In this document: positions 9,536 to 20,986 of the stretch, piece by piece
Layout: every line of letters begins with the position of its first letter
How positions within the stretch are numbered: the first letter of the stretch is position 1
DNA from: Sarcomyxa edulis
Taxonomy: Eukaryota > Basidiomycota > Agaricomycetes > Agaricales > Mycenaceae
Length of the DNA: 64,000 nt
Direction: 5' to 3'
Assembly (NCBI GenBank): GCA_009761415.1
Contig: QUOL01000006.1
Location: forward strand, 1,054,001-1,118,000
Notes under the pieces: model-generated
The model's input: only the letters and a program-made list of their open reading frames with translations
What the model was told of the DNA's origin: nothing
The model's database searches: none
Program-made: the position numbers and the translations under genes

Positions 9536-10589
9536 CATGTTGTGTATCCTAAGTTATGACTACGAATGGCAGTTCCGAGAGCTTGCTTCGGACCCGCGTT
9601 GTGCGTATGAAGTCCAGTCCGAGCGGTCATTGGTCTTGGTTTCAAACATGACCAAACCTCGGAATGCTTCAATATCACAAGTCCATTGCATTGGTGTTGT
9701 CGTAAGTCATAAGTAATCGTGAATTGTAGCTAATCAGAACAGTATTCAAAGTAAGGTTAATCAGGGCAAAGAAGAAAGAAAGGAAATAGAGTGGTGAGTA
9801 AGTAGATTGGAACATATATCATGACAGCTTTCCAGCTGGTACTTTACTTCCAGGAAGTATTGTACAGCGGGTTGAACAGCTTGTGGAGGCAATTTGTGCT
9901 TGGATGTTCATATTTTAATAGGTGTGGGGTTCTATCAGCTTGACTCCGGAGAGACGCCAGTACTTAGCGTATACGACGAGGGAACGAAGGACGGTTATAA
10001 GCTGGTAGATTGCTTGGGGACAAACGCGTAAGGAACAGGTGTTACGAGTACGCGCAACTATCTACAGAGTGGTACAAAGACTAGTCAACAGTCTGGTGGC
10101 GCGTAGCAGCACGCACACCAACTCTTACTCCAACAGTTCACCTACAAACTCGGAACCTGGAAGTCGCCCGTTTCTGTTTCAGAGTATCTGCTGAACTTAT
10201 GTCTTAGCTATTCCGCTCATATCGATAGTAGAACATTCCTAGGTTATCGCAGTGCTCGAGCAGTAGAAGAGTGGCTGAGAGAAGCCACTTAGCTCAGCAA
10301 AAATCTGGATGTTCATTTTCAAGTTCTTCTGTCCTTAAATATTACTACGGACCAACACATGGTTCTCCGGGCACAGCAATTAAATCTTGAAAGACTTCGG
10401 ATGGCTATTGCGGCAGGAATAGACATGGTTTGTCATACAATAGCCATGTGGCTCCGATTGTCTTCCAATTTATTGCTGCTGATCAAAGAGGTAAAGTGCT
10501 GACTGGCTTGAAATTGACATCTAATAATTTGACTGTGAATAAAACTCGGCCATTGATTCGATTCCGTCTGACTTCAAGAATGGAAATTA
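9536..10589. other. Non-coding stretch with a hairpin
   Basis: No supportable gene. At about 10270-10291 there is a 7-bp hairpin (AGTGGCT, loop GAGAGA, AGCCACT) partly overlapped by GCTGAG...CTCAGC. Confidence 0.4.
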
Positions 10590-11425
10590 AACCCTGAAGG
10601 ACTGTAGACGTCTCACACCAACACAGTATTTCAATGATACGCTTGTGGACCACTTTATTGCCACAACACCTCAGAATTCAAATGTTCTGTATCTTGACTC
10701 TCTATTCTACGTACTACGCCTTAAGCCTGCCTGGAAAGAAAAACAAGTCACCCATATCAACTGGGAAAATCTCTGAAGGTGGGATAGTCTCAAGGTACAT
10801 TTTTGATGTATAAATTTGGTATTGACCTTTAGATATCTTGTCATACAGAGACTCTCTGTCTCTAAAATGCAAGCCATCCAAAGGATCATCATGCCTGTCA
10901 ACCTGCCGGATGAAAATCATTGGGTACTTGTATATGCTGACCTGGTCAACACGAAGATTGAAGTCCTGGACAGTTGGGCCAAAACGTATGAAGCAGGTGT
11001 TAAACGACCCAATTCTACTAGAACGTTATTAACAAAAGTGCTCCTCCTTTGCTAATCAATGATAACTTGAAAAGGCAATCTAACATTTTTTGTCTATTTC
11101 TTAGACTATGCAAGGATTTTTACAGAATATGCAGGCTTGCTAGATTTCAAATGGATGGAAGATCCAAATAACTTTGCTGTACTACCTCACATCAAAGTAT
11201 GTTTGCTTGTATTCTACAGATAACCACACTGACATTTCTTCCAGATGCCATTTCAAAATAACACCTTTGATTGTTGGGGTTTTCACAGTCATTTTTGCTC
11301 GACATCTATGCAAAGGATCAAGTATCAACCACTCTAGCATACCACATGAATGGATCATCCGAGAAAAGGAGATCAACATGGATGTGTTCAGACTAAAGTT
11401 GAGTGAAGAACTGGTTACGTTTTAG
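10590..11425 (+). pseudogene. Ulp1-like cysteine protease relic 1
   Basis: Fragments of a C48-type protease domain in order. First comes RRLTPTQYFNDTLVDHFIAT, equivalent to the WLND entry of Ulp1. Then PVNLPDENHWVLVYADL with the catalytic His in NHW, VLDSW with the catalytic Asp, DYARIFTEYAGLLDF, and NTFDC with the catalytic Cys. A TGA interrupts after HINWENL (about 10775). Immediately after FDC an extra base shifts the frame, and the continuation GVFTVIFARHLCKG is read in the next frame to a stop at 11425. Introns can be placed at about 11002-11104 and 11197-11245. Such proteases are commonly carried by DNA transposons in basidiomycetes. Broken by at least one frameshift, probably two lesions. 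Confidence 0.6.
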
Positions 11426-11724
11426 CTTAGAAAATTGACGATACAATATGATCATACTTGAACCAACATGCCAAATTTAAGGCGTAACTATAGCAACAAG
11501 TTGTCATGATTTCCATACCAAACTGATTGCAACATATGGAACTGGGCATATTCTGGTGTTTGCAAACAAAAAGCCAAGCATATGGATGGAAATAAAATGA
11601 CTTGTTGAAGGCTTGAAATTGTAAATTTCTTATAAAAAAAAAATGTGTTACCGCTGGACTACGGCACTATACAATAGATAGCTAACAACATATACCCAAT
11701 ACTATAGTTTCTATTTAATACTAC
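11426..11724. other. AT-rich spacer between the two protease relics
   Basis: It holds a run of nine A and no frame of interest. It would be the shared 3' flank of two convergent relics. Confidence 0.5.
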
Positions 11725-13212
11725 CTATCTATCATTGTAGAAATGTGTATGTAAATCAAACAAAAAGCCTATGAAGAAAGAAAACTTGTTGAACAAACTA
11801 ACTACTGATATGGTAGACAAAAGTAGCTTTTCCGATAAATTTTCCACTAAAAAAAGCAGGACTCGTGTATGCCATGCTTGCAATGGCCCGCTTCCGCAAG
11901 TCGTGGCTTCGTCATCGATACTGATCTGTTTTATTCTCAGTCTTTCGATCCTAATATGCAAATAGAGATATTGATTAGTGCGTACCCTGTCTAGTATTCG
12001 CTCTGCCATGGCATTGAAGGTCCTCAACCGATCCAGAAACACGTCCGATCCGTTTTGAAGAGGGAACAAAATCGGATCAGCGTAGCTTTTGCAGGCTTTG
12101 ACGGAAAGCATTCCGCATGAGAACCCATCAGTCTGCACTTCAATCGGCAAGTCCTCCAACTTGAAGGCTTTGTCGTTGTGTTGGGATAACCACCATCGAT
12201 ACGCTGCCTCAAGTTTCTCTGGAATCCTCGAGCCGAATGAGTCACCAAATCTCAAGATACCATCCTTAGCTTCCACCACCACCGCAATCTAATGCGGTTT
12301 CTCCGTCACATCCCCAAGATATCCCACCGTGAGCAGAGCAGCCCCGCAGTGAAGTATATCATTGGCGACAACACGGAGCCATGCAGTTTGTCTGCTAGAA
12401 CTGTAATCGATGTGATCCCTCGCTTCGTAGGCTTGAATGACAGATGTCGTGAGTGCTGTTCCTTCGATCCGGATTTTTTGTAGAAGCGTCGGCTGACTCG
12501 AGATATGGGTCTGTAAAAGTGCCAACATGTCGTTCTCTTGGGAGCCCGTAAGCCAGTGGGGACCTACGTAACGCCAAAGCGAATGTATTGGCTCGCTATC
12601 TGACAGTCCTTGTTTAGTCCCTCCCCACGGCAACACGTTCAACCACATAATGGTGTCCTCCACCAGAGACCTCCTTTCTGGTGATCGCTTCTGCACCAGC
12701 TGCTTCTGAAGCCAGTCTTGACATTTTACCCATGGGTTTCGGACCGTGAGCCTGAATGTCAACGCTTCGTTCCAAAAGGAGATGATCCAAAGTGGAAAGT
12801 GAGTTGCAGCGCTATCACTCAAATGTGCATACATGACTGATTTGTAGCCATCGAGCCAAGCTTGGCGTGAATATTCAACCATCTTCCGGACAACGGATGT
12901 TTCGGGAATTGGAAGGAGATGAATCCGTGTAAGCATGGCTTCCGTGACCTTGCTGGGCTCGTATTTGCTGAAAAAGACGGAGAGATCGGCATGCTTCAGT
13001 GTTGCTACCTGCGAGGGTATGGGAAACTCGAGCATAGCGGCAATAGACATGTTCGACGGAGGTAAAATCTTCGGGAGGATGTAGAGAGGGACCGTAAACT
13101 CTCTCTTTGCAGCGCGTCTGACGAGAGGAGTTGTTTTGCTCCATGTCTTTCCAATAGAGATCCAGTCAGATTTAATAAATGAAGCTGCAGCTGGACAGTC
13201 GATGTTGGACAT
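11725..13212 (-). pseudogene. Ulp1-like cysteine protease relic 2, single nonsense codon
   Basis: From ATG 13212 (MSNIDCPAAASFIKSDW) one frame runs about 300 codons to EKPH, meets TAG at 12291-12289, then continues in the same frame as IAVVVEAKDGILRFGDSFG and VQTDGFSCGMLSVKAC. In C48 proteases the catalytic His is normally followed by Trp, then a hydrophobic strand. Here the TAG stands exactly at that Trp position, as expected from TGG to TAG. The Asp (GDS) and Cys (SCG) regions look intact. A 39-nt intron (GTGGGA...TTAG) removing the stop is conceivable but unusually short and would delete the His. It lies just upstream of FIG4 in divergent orientation. Confidence 0.65.
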
Positions 13213-13688
13213 GGCTATTCTCGATGCTAAAAGTTGAGATTATCGTTGAACCACAAGTTAAAAAATATCGTTCAAAGCTCTCGGGCTGTTTCGTGTTGTT
13301 TTCTCCTCTCCAACCAATCAGAAAGATGCATAAGGCTCGGGATTGGTTCTGGAATATATGATCAAGCGTATCTGGCGGGTATTGGTCTCGATGCTCCCTC
13401 TACTATCGATGAACACTTGCCGCCGGGCTGAACTCATTTTGGACATGTCACGGATAACACGCGACTTTGAACCACTTTGAGAATGAACTTTCGGCGTCAC
13501 AGGTCACAGGGCGTGAACACTCGGTCGAAATGATACAGTACACCGTTTATACATCGCAGGAAACGCAGTGACTGCTTGTGACGGTCACTGCAAGTACTCT
13601 AACGTTCCGTATGCAAGAGCGATTAGATCTAATCCGTAATTGCTCCGCCATCCTCAGCACCTCACGCAAAGCCTCGTAAGTAATACTC
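13213..13688. promoter_or_regulatory. Spacer upstream of FIG4
   Basis: Divergent intergenic region of 476 bp. Several GTCAC / GTGAC motifs occur (GTGACGGTCAC at about 13578-13588 is an imperfect palindrome). No gene seen. Confidence 0.35.
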
Positions 13689-16600
13689 ATGGACCACTCT
13701 ATAGTATCCGAGTCGGAAGGTCAGACTGATTGGGTCAAACAAACACATTCATCTAACTCGCCGAATTATCCAGTCTTACGACACGACACTTTCGATGTTG
13801 AACCTCAAGAAACTACAGACCTCGTTCCGAAAAATCCATCTCCATCAGTCATCTCTGGTAACAGCACCGGGAAATATACCACTAGCGCGTCCAATCACTT
13901 CGCTTCAACCTTTGTCATGCAGTCCCGCAGTTCTCCCGCATTCAACAAGTTCATTCTTTACGAGAACCGGCTCCGGTTCTATATCATCGCCTCCAATGCG
14001 TCCGATTCTAGACATCGCATTCTCAAGGTGGACAGGACTTCACAGGATGACCTTGTTGTTATCGAGGATGAGGCTGAGTACAGCGGAAAGCAGATGAGCG
14101 CCATGCTGAAAATGCTCGACGATGGCAATAAGAACTCTGGAGGACTAGGCAAAGCACGCATATTCTTCGGGCTCGCTGGTACGCGTAGCCAATTCACTAA
14201 GTTGAACTTGAAGCAGGATGTTTATCTGCTGATTTCAGGGTTCATTCGATTTACTGCTGGGTGGTACATGATCCTTATAACAAAGAGATCTGTCGTGGCA
14301 CTACTTGGTGGCCATTATCTCTATCACTGCGAGAACACCGATATCGTTCCCGTTTGTTTCAATCATAAATTGGAGAAGCCTGCAGAGGAGCAACGCCTTA
14401 TGAACATATTCAAGCAGGTGGACATGTCAAAGAATTTCTATTTTAGGTGAGCAACGGAAGTGTTTGGAATCTTCGCCGGCCAACCCATTTTCTTACAGTT
14501 ATACATATGACCTTACATCCCCCCTTCAACACAATCTTGTCGGCTCTCGCCGATCCCTACATCAACAAGCATCCTTCAATGATCGTTATGCATGGAACTT
14601 TCATATGCTTACTGCTGCCTTTGGGCAGGCGGCAGATCGTACGATCAAGCCTCCCTGGCTGTTACCATTGGTCCACGGACATGTTGATCAGGCCAGTGAG
14701 TCTTCATCTCTTCTCGTATGCACTGGTGCACTGGCCAGTCCATGGACTCTTGAGTATTCCCGACCCACTAACACTTATTCTAATCCAGAATTGACTATCC
14801 TCGGACGTGTAGTCTTTGTAACTCTAATAGCCAGACGCTCACGACACTATGCGGGAGCCCGGTACTTGAAACGAGGGGTCAACGATGAGGTCAGGATAAC
14901 TTTGACATTACGTATCCCAAGCTCATCGGTATTATCGAAAAAAAGGGAGACGTTGCCAACGAAGTAGAGACAGAACAGATTGTATCCGAAGCATTGACCA
15001 CCCCGTTTTATTATCCAGCGAAGACTGATTCGACAGATGGACATCAAGAACGTCGTCCCAGTCCAAACTATACTAGTTATGTCCAGGTCAGTCACTTCAA
15101 GCATCCTCAAAGCTTTGCTCAGGGTCCTTTCAAGTACCGAGGAAGTATACCAGTGTATTGGACACAGGAACCAAATAGTATGAGTCCCAAACCCCCCATT
15201 GAGAGTCAGTGCCACTTACATTTATGCTTGGGGAAATCACTGAAGGACGCAGTCAGTGTCGTAGATCCGTTTTACACCCCTGCCTCGAGGCATTTCGACG
15301 ATCTGTTCAGGCGCTATGGAGCGCCCATCACTATCTTGAATCTCATCAAGAAACGTGAACCACAACCCCGCGAATCTAAATTACTAGATGAGTATACACA
15401 ATGTGTGGAATATCTCAATCAATTTTTGCCACGAAACAAACGGATGGTGTACCGACCTTGGGACATGTCGCGAGCCTATAAAGAGTGTGTTGTTTGTTGG
15501 CAGGTTTTCCAGATCTGGTAGCTCATGTTCCCTAGAAAAACTCAAGACGTGATCAGCTATCTGGAAGACGTGGCTGAAGAGTCTATCCAAATGACAGGCT
15601 TTTTCCATTCTGGCCCGGAACCATATTCACATTACTTGCAGAATCAGTCCAAGTATGTACTCACGGAGCTCGCTCAATATTTCTGAGCTGACTAGCAACT
15701 GAAGTGGCAATACAACTCCTTGGCGCAGCACTATATCTTTGCAGAACGGTATCTGTAGGACGAATTGTGTCGATTGTCTTGATCGCACCAATGCTGCACA
15801 ATTCGTCTTTGGCAAGCGTGCTCTTGGACATCAACTCTACGCACTCGGGGTGGTGGATAATCCTAATTTGGCTTTCGATTCCGACGCGGTTAACATGTTG
15901 ACAGAGATGTATCATGATCACGGCGATAGTAGGTTGCTGTCATCTGAAGATGACCGCCATACTTACGTTCGGGCTCCAGCTATTGCTCTGCAGTACACTG
16001 GTAGCGCGCTTGTCAATCGTGTCGAAACTTATAGACGGATGCCACACTGGAACAGCCATTCACGCGATATCATCGAAAATATCCGCCGGTTTTATACGAA
16101 TTCTCTCTTAGGTTCGCTTCCCTTTCCGTCTAGTTTGATAGTCGCATAAGACTCTTTCCCAGATGCCGATAAGCAGACTGCTATCAACCTTTTCTTAGGT
16201 GTTCAGACAGAGAAAACTATCGCTCAGCCTCCACGACGAGGTGGATACCGGGATTGGTTCCACAAAGAATACCTCGAGCCAGCATACGTAGTTGAGGAAT
16301 GTGAGAAAGAGTTGTCTCACTTCGTTCAAACCCGAGGGGACTTCTGGACAGAGTACTATCGACCTCTTTTGTTCACATCTCTGGGGAAGCACTTTGCGTA
16401 TTCAATGAACAGCACTCTGAAATTACCTGGGTATGTATCCGTTCGTGACACCATCACTCTGAGCTGATACATTCCAGGAAAACGGCCAAGGATATGAATC
16501 ATAGTCCTTTCGAAGCTCACGGCAACCGCTCGGTACACCAACCAAGGTTGGCAACCTCACACCATCATACCTTATAGAGACTGACGATTCCTAGCGTCGT

Positions 16601-17099
16601 CGAAGGAGTACGTCGTTGGATCAGCTCTAACCCAACTTCCCTCTCCAAAAAGGCACTGCGCAAACCTGTCTCGAAAGCAGAGATAAAAAAGGTACACGCA
16701 GAACACGAACCCGATCGACACTCGACAGAGTTTATCGCCCGACAGTTGCTTGAGCCTAACGTATCCGAGAAAGAAGAAGCGGAATACCAAGGGTTGGTTT
16801 ACTTTCTCTCGCAGTCAGCTCAATAATTAATGCAGGGGTGAACCAGATATATCGATCAATGTCAAGAATTGCTTGATGCACCGACGACCATGGGGGAGCG
16901 CAAAGATTTGGAAGTTTATTCGATGGCAGTCCGTACTGCAAGTGGAGATGTGTATGAGTGGCAAGAGCAGCTTTCTGACTCTTTCATCTCCTATGTCGAG
17001 CATGGAACAACCCAATACTTGGACGGGATGACTCGTCAAGAGGCCTTACCAGTGACTTTCAATTATGAGCGATGGCTAGCGGGGGTAGAATCCCGATAA
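13689..17099 (+). CDS. FIG4: FIG4-type polyphosphoinositide 5-phosphatase (Sac domain)
   Basis: Sac-family lipid phosphatase. FIG4 removes the 5-phosphate of PI(3,5)P2 on vacuole/endosome membranes and works with VAC14 and FAB1/PIKfyve. The first exon reads [16 protein letters not shown]..., followed by [12 protein letters not shown], typical of FIG4 N-termini. Later come [20 protein letters not shown] and [11 protein letters not shown]. The CX5RT catalytic motif is in [16 protein letters not shown] (about 15760), followed by [20 protein letters not shown]. About ten short introns are needed; one joins HGD to TIALQ (15929-15978). The tail [10 protein letters not shown]... ends [10 protein letters not shown] at 17099. 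The motif set and the C-terminal extension beyond the Sac domain favour FIG4 over SAC1, and no transmembrane pair is seen. The stop is 16 bp from the RFT1 stop on the other strand. Confidence 0.88.
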
Positions 17100-17115
17100 T
17101 ACAGCATCATGCACA

Positions 17116-18975
17116 TTATTCTAATTTTCTACTGCTTTTTGTGACTCCTCGTTCTGGACTAACGAGATACCGGCCGGCTGATTTCCACCAGATTCCTAGA
17201 CACACCAGAGCCAGAACACCGCCAAGAAGGACATGCATGGCAACAGGTCTAGTCAGTAATGCCGACCGACCATTCTCCTCAAACTCCAGAATCCGCTGGG
17301 TCTTCCCGTGCAGGCCGATAAGTGTAGCAGAGAATGACAACGCTAGTATCAGCATTCTGTTAGGCATCACACTGGCCCATTGCAGAATATCTCTGGCCCC
17401 GTGCTCCGAGAAGAACCGTGAGATGAAATGGAGCGAGTAGGCAATACGAATAGTCAAGTTGACGATGTTTGCATAGACGAGAGAGGCGTCGCCGAGATGC
17501 AATCCATAGAGAGCTACAGCGGTAGAGATGTATATGAACGAGAATCCTGCCATCCACCTGACACGGAAATTGTCAAGGAGGCACTGCAGTAGACCGAGTC
17601 AAACTTTTCTCACCTGCTTTGCTGATTGAGATCACTTGGAGTGGCAGCGCTGGAAAGAAAGGCCTCGAGCCCTCCGTTGATGGCTAAGACAGGGATATAC
17701 CAAATCCACGCTTCCAGAACTTGGGGAGCGCTGGTAGACAAGTATTGCTGAGGGAGCAGAACATGGAGCACGATGGGCATGTACGGTGTTCCGAAAACCA
17801 AAAGTATGGCCGAAAACGAGACTTGAATCGAAAGTAAAGAAATGAGGGCATCAGCGGCTTGGCGCAGCGCAGGAGGATCGGAAGTGGTTGACGAAAGAAT
17901 TTTGGAAAAGAAAACCCTAGACATCTCCTCGATAGGTTGAAATACGATACGTGCCACGAGAGAGCCTGAGAAAATACTCAGCGTACGCATATGCCATTGT
18001 ATTCAATGGCGACGGACCGTAGTTCACAGCAATGGCGTAACCTCCTTGGTCTTGCAATGGACTGAACCAGGACAATATCAATTTATCGCCCTCGGTCAAG
18101 AAATGTTTGATTATAGATTGAGACGTCATGGTCAAAGATAATCGTAACATATCCCGGTCGAAGTATGCAGCTAGCAAGGACCTCACGACTTCGGTGAGCA
18201 TGCGCCACAGATCTTGACTTATAGTCACTCACTGTGCAAATCGAACGCGTTTAGGCCATAGATGCATCCGTCCATAATATGCCAGATACGTTGCACAAAC
18301 AACTACACCATACGCCAGCTGTCCTGCAGCGAATGCTATCAAGGCAAGTTCGCCTCGAAGCTCGTGTCGTGTAGAATCATATAGCAGTATGAAGAACGTG
18401 ACGAGAGTCTTGCTTGTTATCCCAAGCCCCTCCGCCCTCACCCTCACCCCAGTGCGCAATTGAGCCATAGCCCTGTCAAACGTCAAATATTGTACAAACC
18501 ATGAAAGGGCGCCAAAAGCTCACATATTGTGCATTGGTTCGCTCATCAGTTCGGTCAAAGCAGCGAGAGCATAAACGGCGATGGCGAAGTGGAAATGTGG
18601 TTGGCTACTAGCCTCGGTTCCGGCAAAATGGGCATAGACATAGGATGTGGTTAGAGCCAGCGGGAAGCCAAATAACAAGGGTATGAAGGTCAGATTGATC
18701 GTGGTCTGTACAGGATCTTTGCCCCCTGTCTGTGCGTTTTCTTTGGCAGGCAAAGCGCGTAGAAAGGCATTACGAACGCCCTCACGACTAAGGAAAAGGA
18801 TAGTGCTGAGAACAAGCTCGAATTGTATGGCGGCAGTTCCGAAAGCTCGAGGGGATGCAAGACGGAAAAGAGCTTGGTTAAGAAGGAAAGTGAATACTCG
18901 AGAAAAGAGTTGAAGCGCTATCAGAGACGATGCCGAAGAAAACGAGGAGCGAAAGAGTTGAGTGTCGGAAGTCAT
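17116..18975 (-). CDS. RFT1: RFT1, ER Man5GlcNAc2-PP-dolichol translocation protein
   Basis: Multispanning ER membrane protein required for luminal availability of the Man5GlcNAc2-PP-dolichol intermediate in N-glycosylation (whether it is the flippase itself is debated). Five exons (18975-18524, 18472-18233, 18181-18018, 17965-17614, 17557-17116) give 549 residues, the usual family length. Family signatures are IALQLFSRVFTFLLNQALFR near the start, REGVRNAFLRA, then SIIKHFLTEGDKLILSW, SLVARIVFQPIEEMSRVFFS and INGGLEAFLSS. Ten or more hydrophobic stretches are spread along the protein, and the C-terminus is charged (SPERGVTKSSRKLE). Start chosen at the first ATG, directly before the conserved hydrophobic N-terminus. 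Confidence 0.92.
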
Positions 18976-19209
18976 GCTCGAGACGCGCCAAAGATCGATC
19001 CATGAAAACGTTCACATATCCGACGATATTTACTCATATATCATACTATTAACTAACCAAGAACTACAAATCAACAAGGAGAGAGCATATCCAGGGAAAA
19101 CATAAGGCGAACATATGGAAGATAGGTGGAAAGCGAACGAAAGCGAACAATGCGAATATAATTAACGGGTCATAACGGTATCCAAATTATTGTGAAGCTC
19201 TTCACCCGG

Positions 19210-20695
19210 CTAGAGCATTCCGCTGATTCCACTCGCGACAGAGGCTTTCTCCACCCTCAGATCTCGAATCTTGACTTCTTTGGCTCCCTCAAGGCTTCTC
19301 GCATATGCTGCGGGAGCTCCGGCAATGGCTTCCGCAAATGCAAACGCAAGCCCAACACCAGCTGCGAGTACCCTCCATTTGACACCCAACACATCCACTC
19401 CTTGGATGACTCTGGGTCCAGAACCGACCCTCATGATGAGATTGACATTCTTGTTGATGAGGCCGTAGGGGTAAGCGACCTGAGCAGCAAGGCTGACGAT
19501 GGACGCAGTGAGCGGATCGAAATTGGCGCGAGACTCTTTGAGATCGAGGTTTGGCGGGCCAGGTTGGTAATAAGAACGTTGATGGTCGGATGAAGAAGCC
19601 GGTTTGGGGGGAGGTGCAGGAGTGAATGATATAAGAGTGCCAAATATAGCGGGAATGAGGAGGGTAGGGATTGCCCAATGCAATAAAACGATCCAGAATG
19701 AGGATGACCGGAAAACGGATATCATAGGGTAATTGAGATGTAGCGTGGGAGATTTGTGTGATAGGCTTGAAGATACAGGCAACTATGATGATATATAAGG
19801 TCCAAGCATGAAGTGCAAGACTGAGAAGACATACCTCGATAGATTTCCAAGGAACAATGGCAGCTAAGATATACATCAGCTCTAAGAATGCTGTCAATGA
19901 CCAGATGGTGCGAGAATTAGACAAAAACTGCAAACGACCCGTCAATAAACGCATGTAGCTCAGATGCGAGAGAATACTTACGGCGCGAAGAGACACTAAC
20001 ATGTCACCACCGGATTGTAAGACTAATTCCTCTTGCCTCCTAACCACGGTTACCAATGGTCGGACGGTATAATCTAATATGCTGCTACGACGGCGGGTAC
20101 GTGGACCAGGTGGGGTTTGAGAACTGGGCGTGCCAAAGTCTTTAGACTTGCTGCGAGGACTCAGACTGGTCCCGGTCGCTACAGCCTGAGGATTAGGAGA
20201 AAACGAAAAGGGGGCTTTGAGCATGGTTGATACATCGGCCATTTCGAGTTCGGCAGGTGATTCAGGTATTGGATCGATTGGGGTTATTCTTCTGTTTGTG
20301 AGAGAGGGCTTTGGTGTAAGTTGAACACTAGAAGATGAGATGGGTTCTTGGGACGGTGCAAAACGAGTTCTGCCACCATGGACTGAAGTCAGCCATTATA
20401 TAGGTTTCGAGGTAGAAATTAAAATAGAATACATAGGAGGTGGAGGCCCCTGATGCTGCAGCGGCTGTGCGCTAGCCGTTCTTTTCCTTCCGCCTACACT
20501 TTTTCTTCCGAAAAGACCGCTGAAGACGGGCTCGTCCTCCAACTCTGCCTGATTTGCATCCAAGTGTTTCTTAATTCTGGCTTGCAGGTCGTCTTTGGTG
20601 CCTTGGTCACTGAGTTGTAGAGCGAGCGCAATCTCCTGTAATTCTGCTTTCTTTTTCGGCTGGAGAGCACCCGAATATGCTAAAGGGGCAGCCAT
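19210..20695 (-). CDS. SAP-domain multispanning membrane protein
   Basis: Four exons (20695-20433, 20369-19982, 19927-19835, 19782-19210) give 438 residues in frame. The N-terminus holds a SAP-like DNA-binding helix pair ([36 protein letters not shown]). A low-complexity basic linker follows ([21 protein letters not shown]). At least four hydrophobic segments come next, including [40 protein letters not shown] and a C-terminal one ending [15 protein letters not shown]-binding SAP helix pair on a basic nucleoplasm-like tail plus transmembrane helices suggests an inner nuclear membrane tether, which is inference. I recognise no named orthologue. It is transcribed divergently from the secreted-protein gene at 20987. 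Confidence 0.75.
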
Positions 20696-20749
20696 GATAA
20701 TAGGAGGAGCCAAGGTGCAACCAACCACAGACGCGTCAAGGCCCCGTGC

Positions 20750-20870
20750 ACCGTGGCAGATACAGTCCGTGGACGCGGTCCGTGGGATATGTAGTCCGTG
20801 GACGCGGTCCACGGAACGGTCCATCGGGTACCCGCTGTTCTGGTGCATCTCTTGGTCGACGTCCCATCAG
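20750..20870. promoter_or_regulatory. Palindromic/direct repeat in divergent promoter
   Basis: Within the 291-bp spacer between two divergent starts, AGTCCGTGGACGCGGTCC occurs twice (about 20765-20782 and 20789-20806). The second copy extends into a perfect inverted repeat, TCCGTGGAC-GCG-GTCCACGGA (9-bp arms). Such a dyad in a shared promoter is a good candidate transcription-factor site; the factor is unknown. Confidence 0.5.
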
Positions 20871-20986
20871 CGTTGCCGTCCACCCGTATAAAACCAGTCC
20901 GCGTTTCATTTCTTTCTCTCGTCCACGTCCTCTGGCAGGTTTATCGCTTCAAGTTCTCTCGCTGTAATCCCACTCTTTTAATCCTC

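Noticed and set aside
12289..12327. 39-nt intron removing the TAG in the Ulp1-like gene
   Set aside because: Too short for the introns seen here and it would delete the catalytic His; a Trp to amber change is simpler, though not proven.
19289..20242. 317-codon minus frame through the SAP gene
   Set aside because: It reads through two clear introns into the wrong frame; the spliced model gives coherent membrane segments instead.
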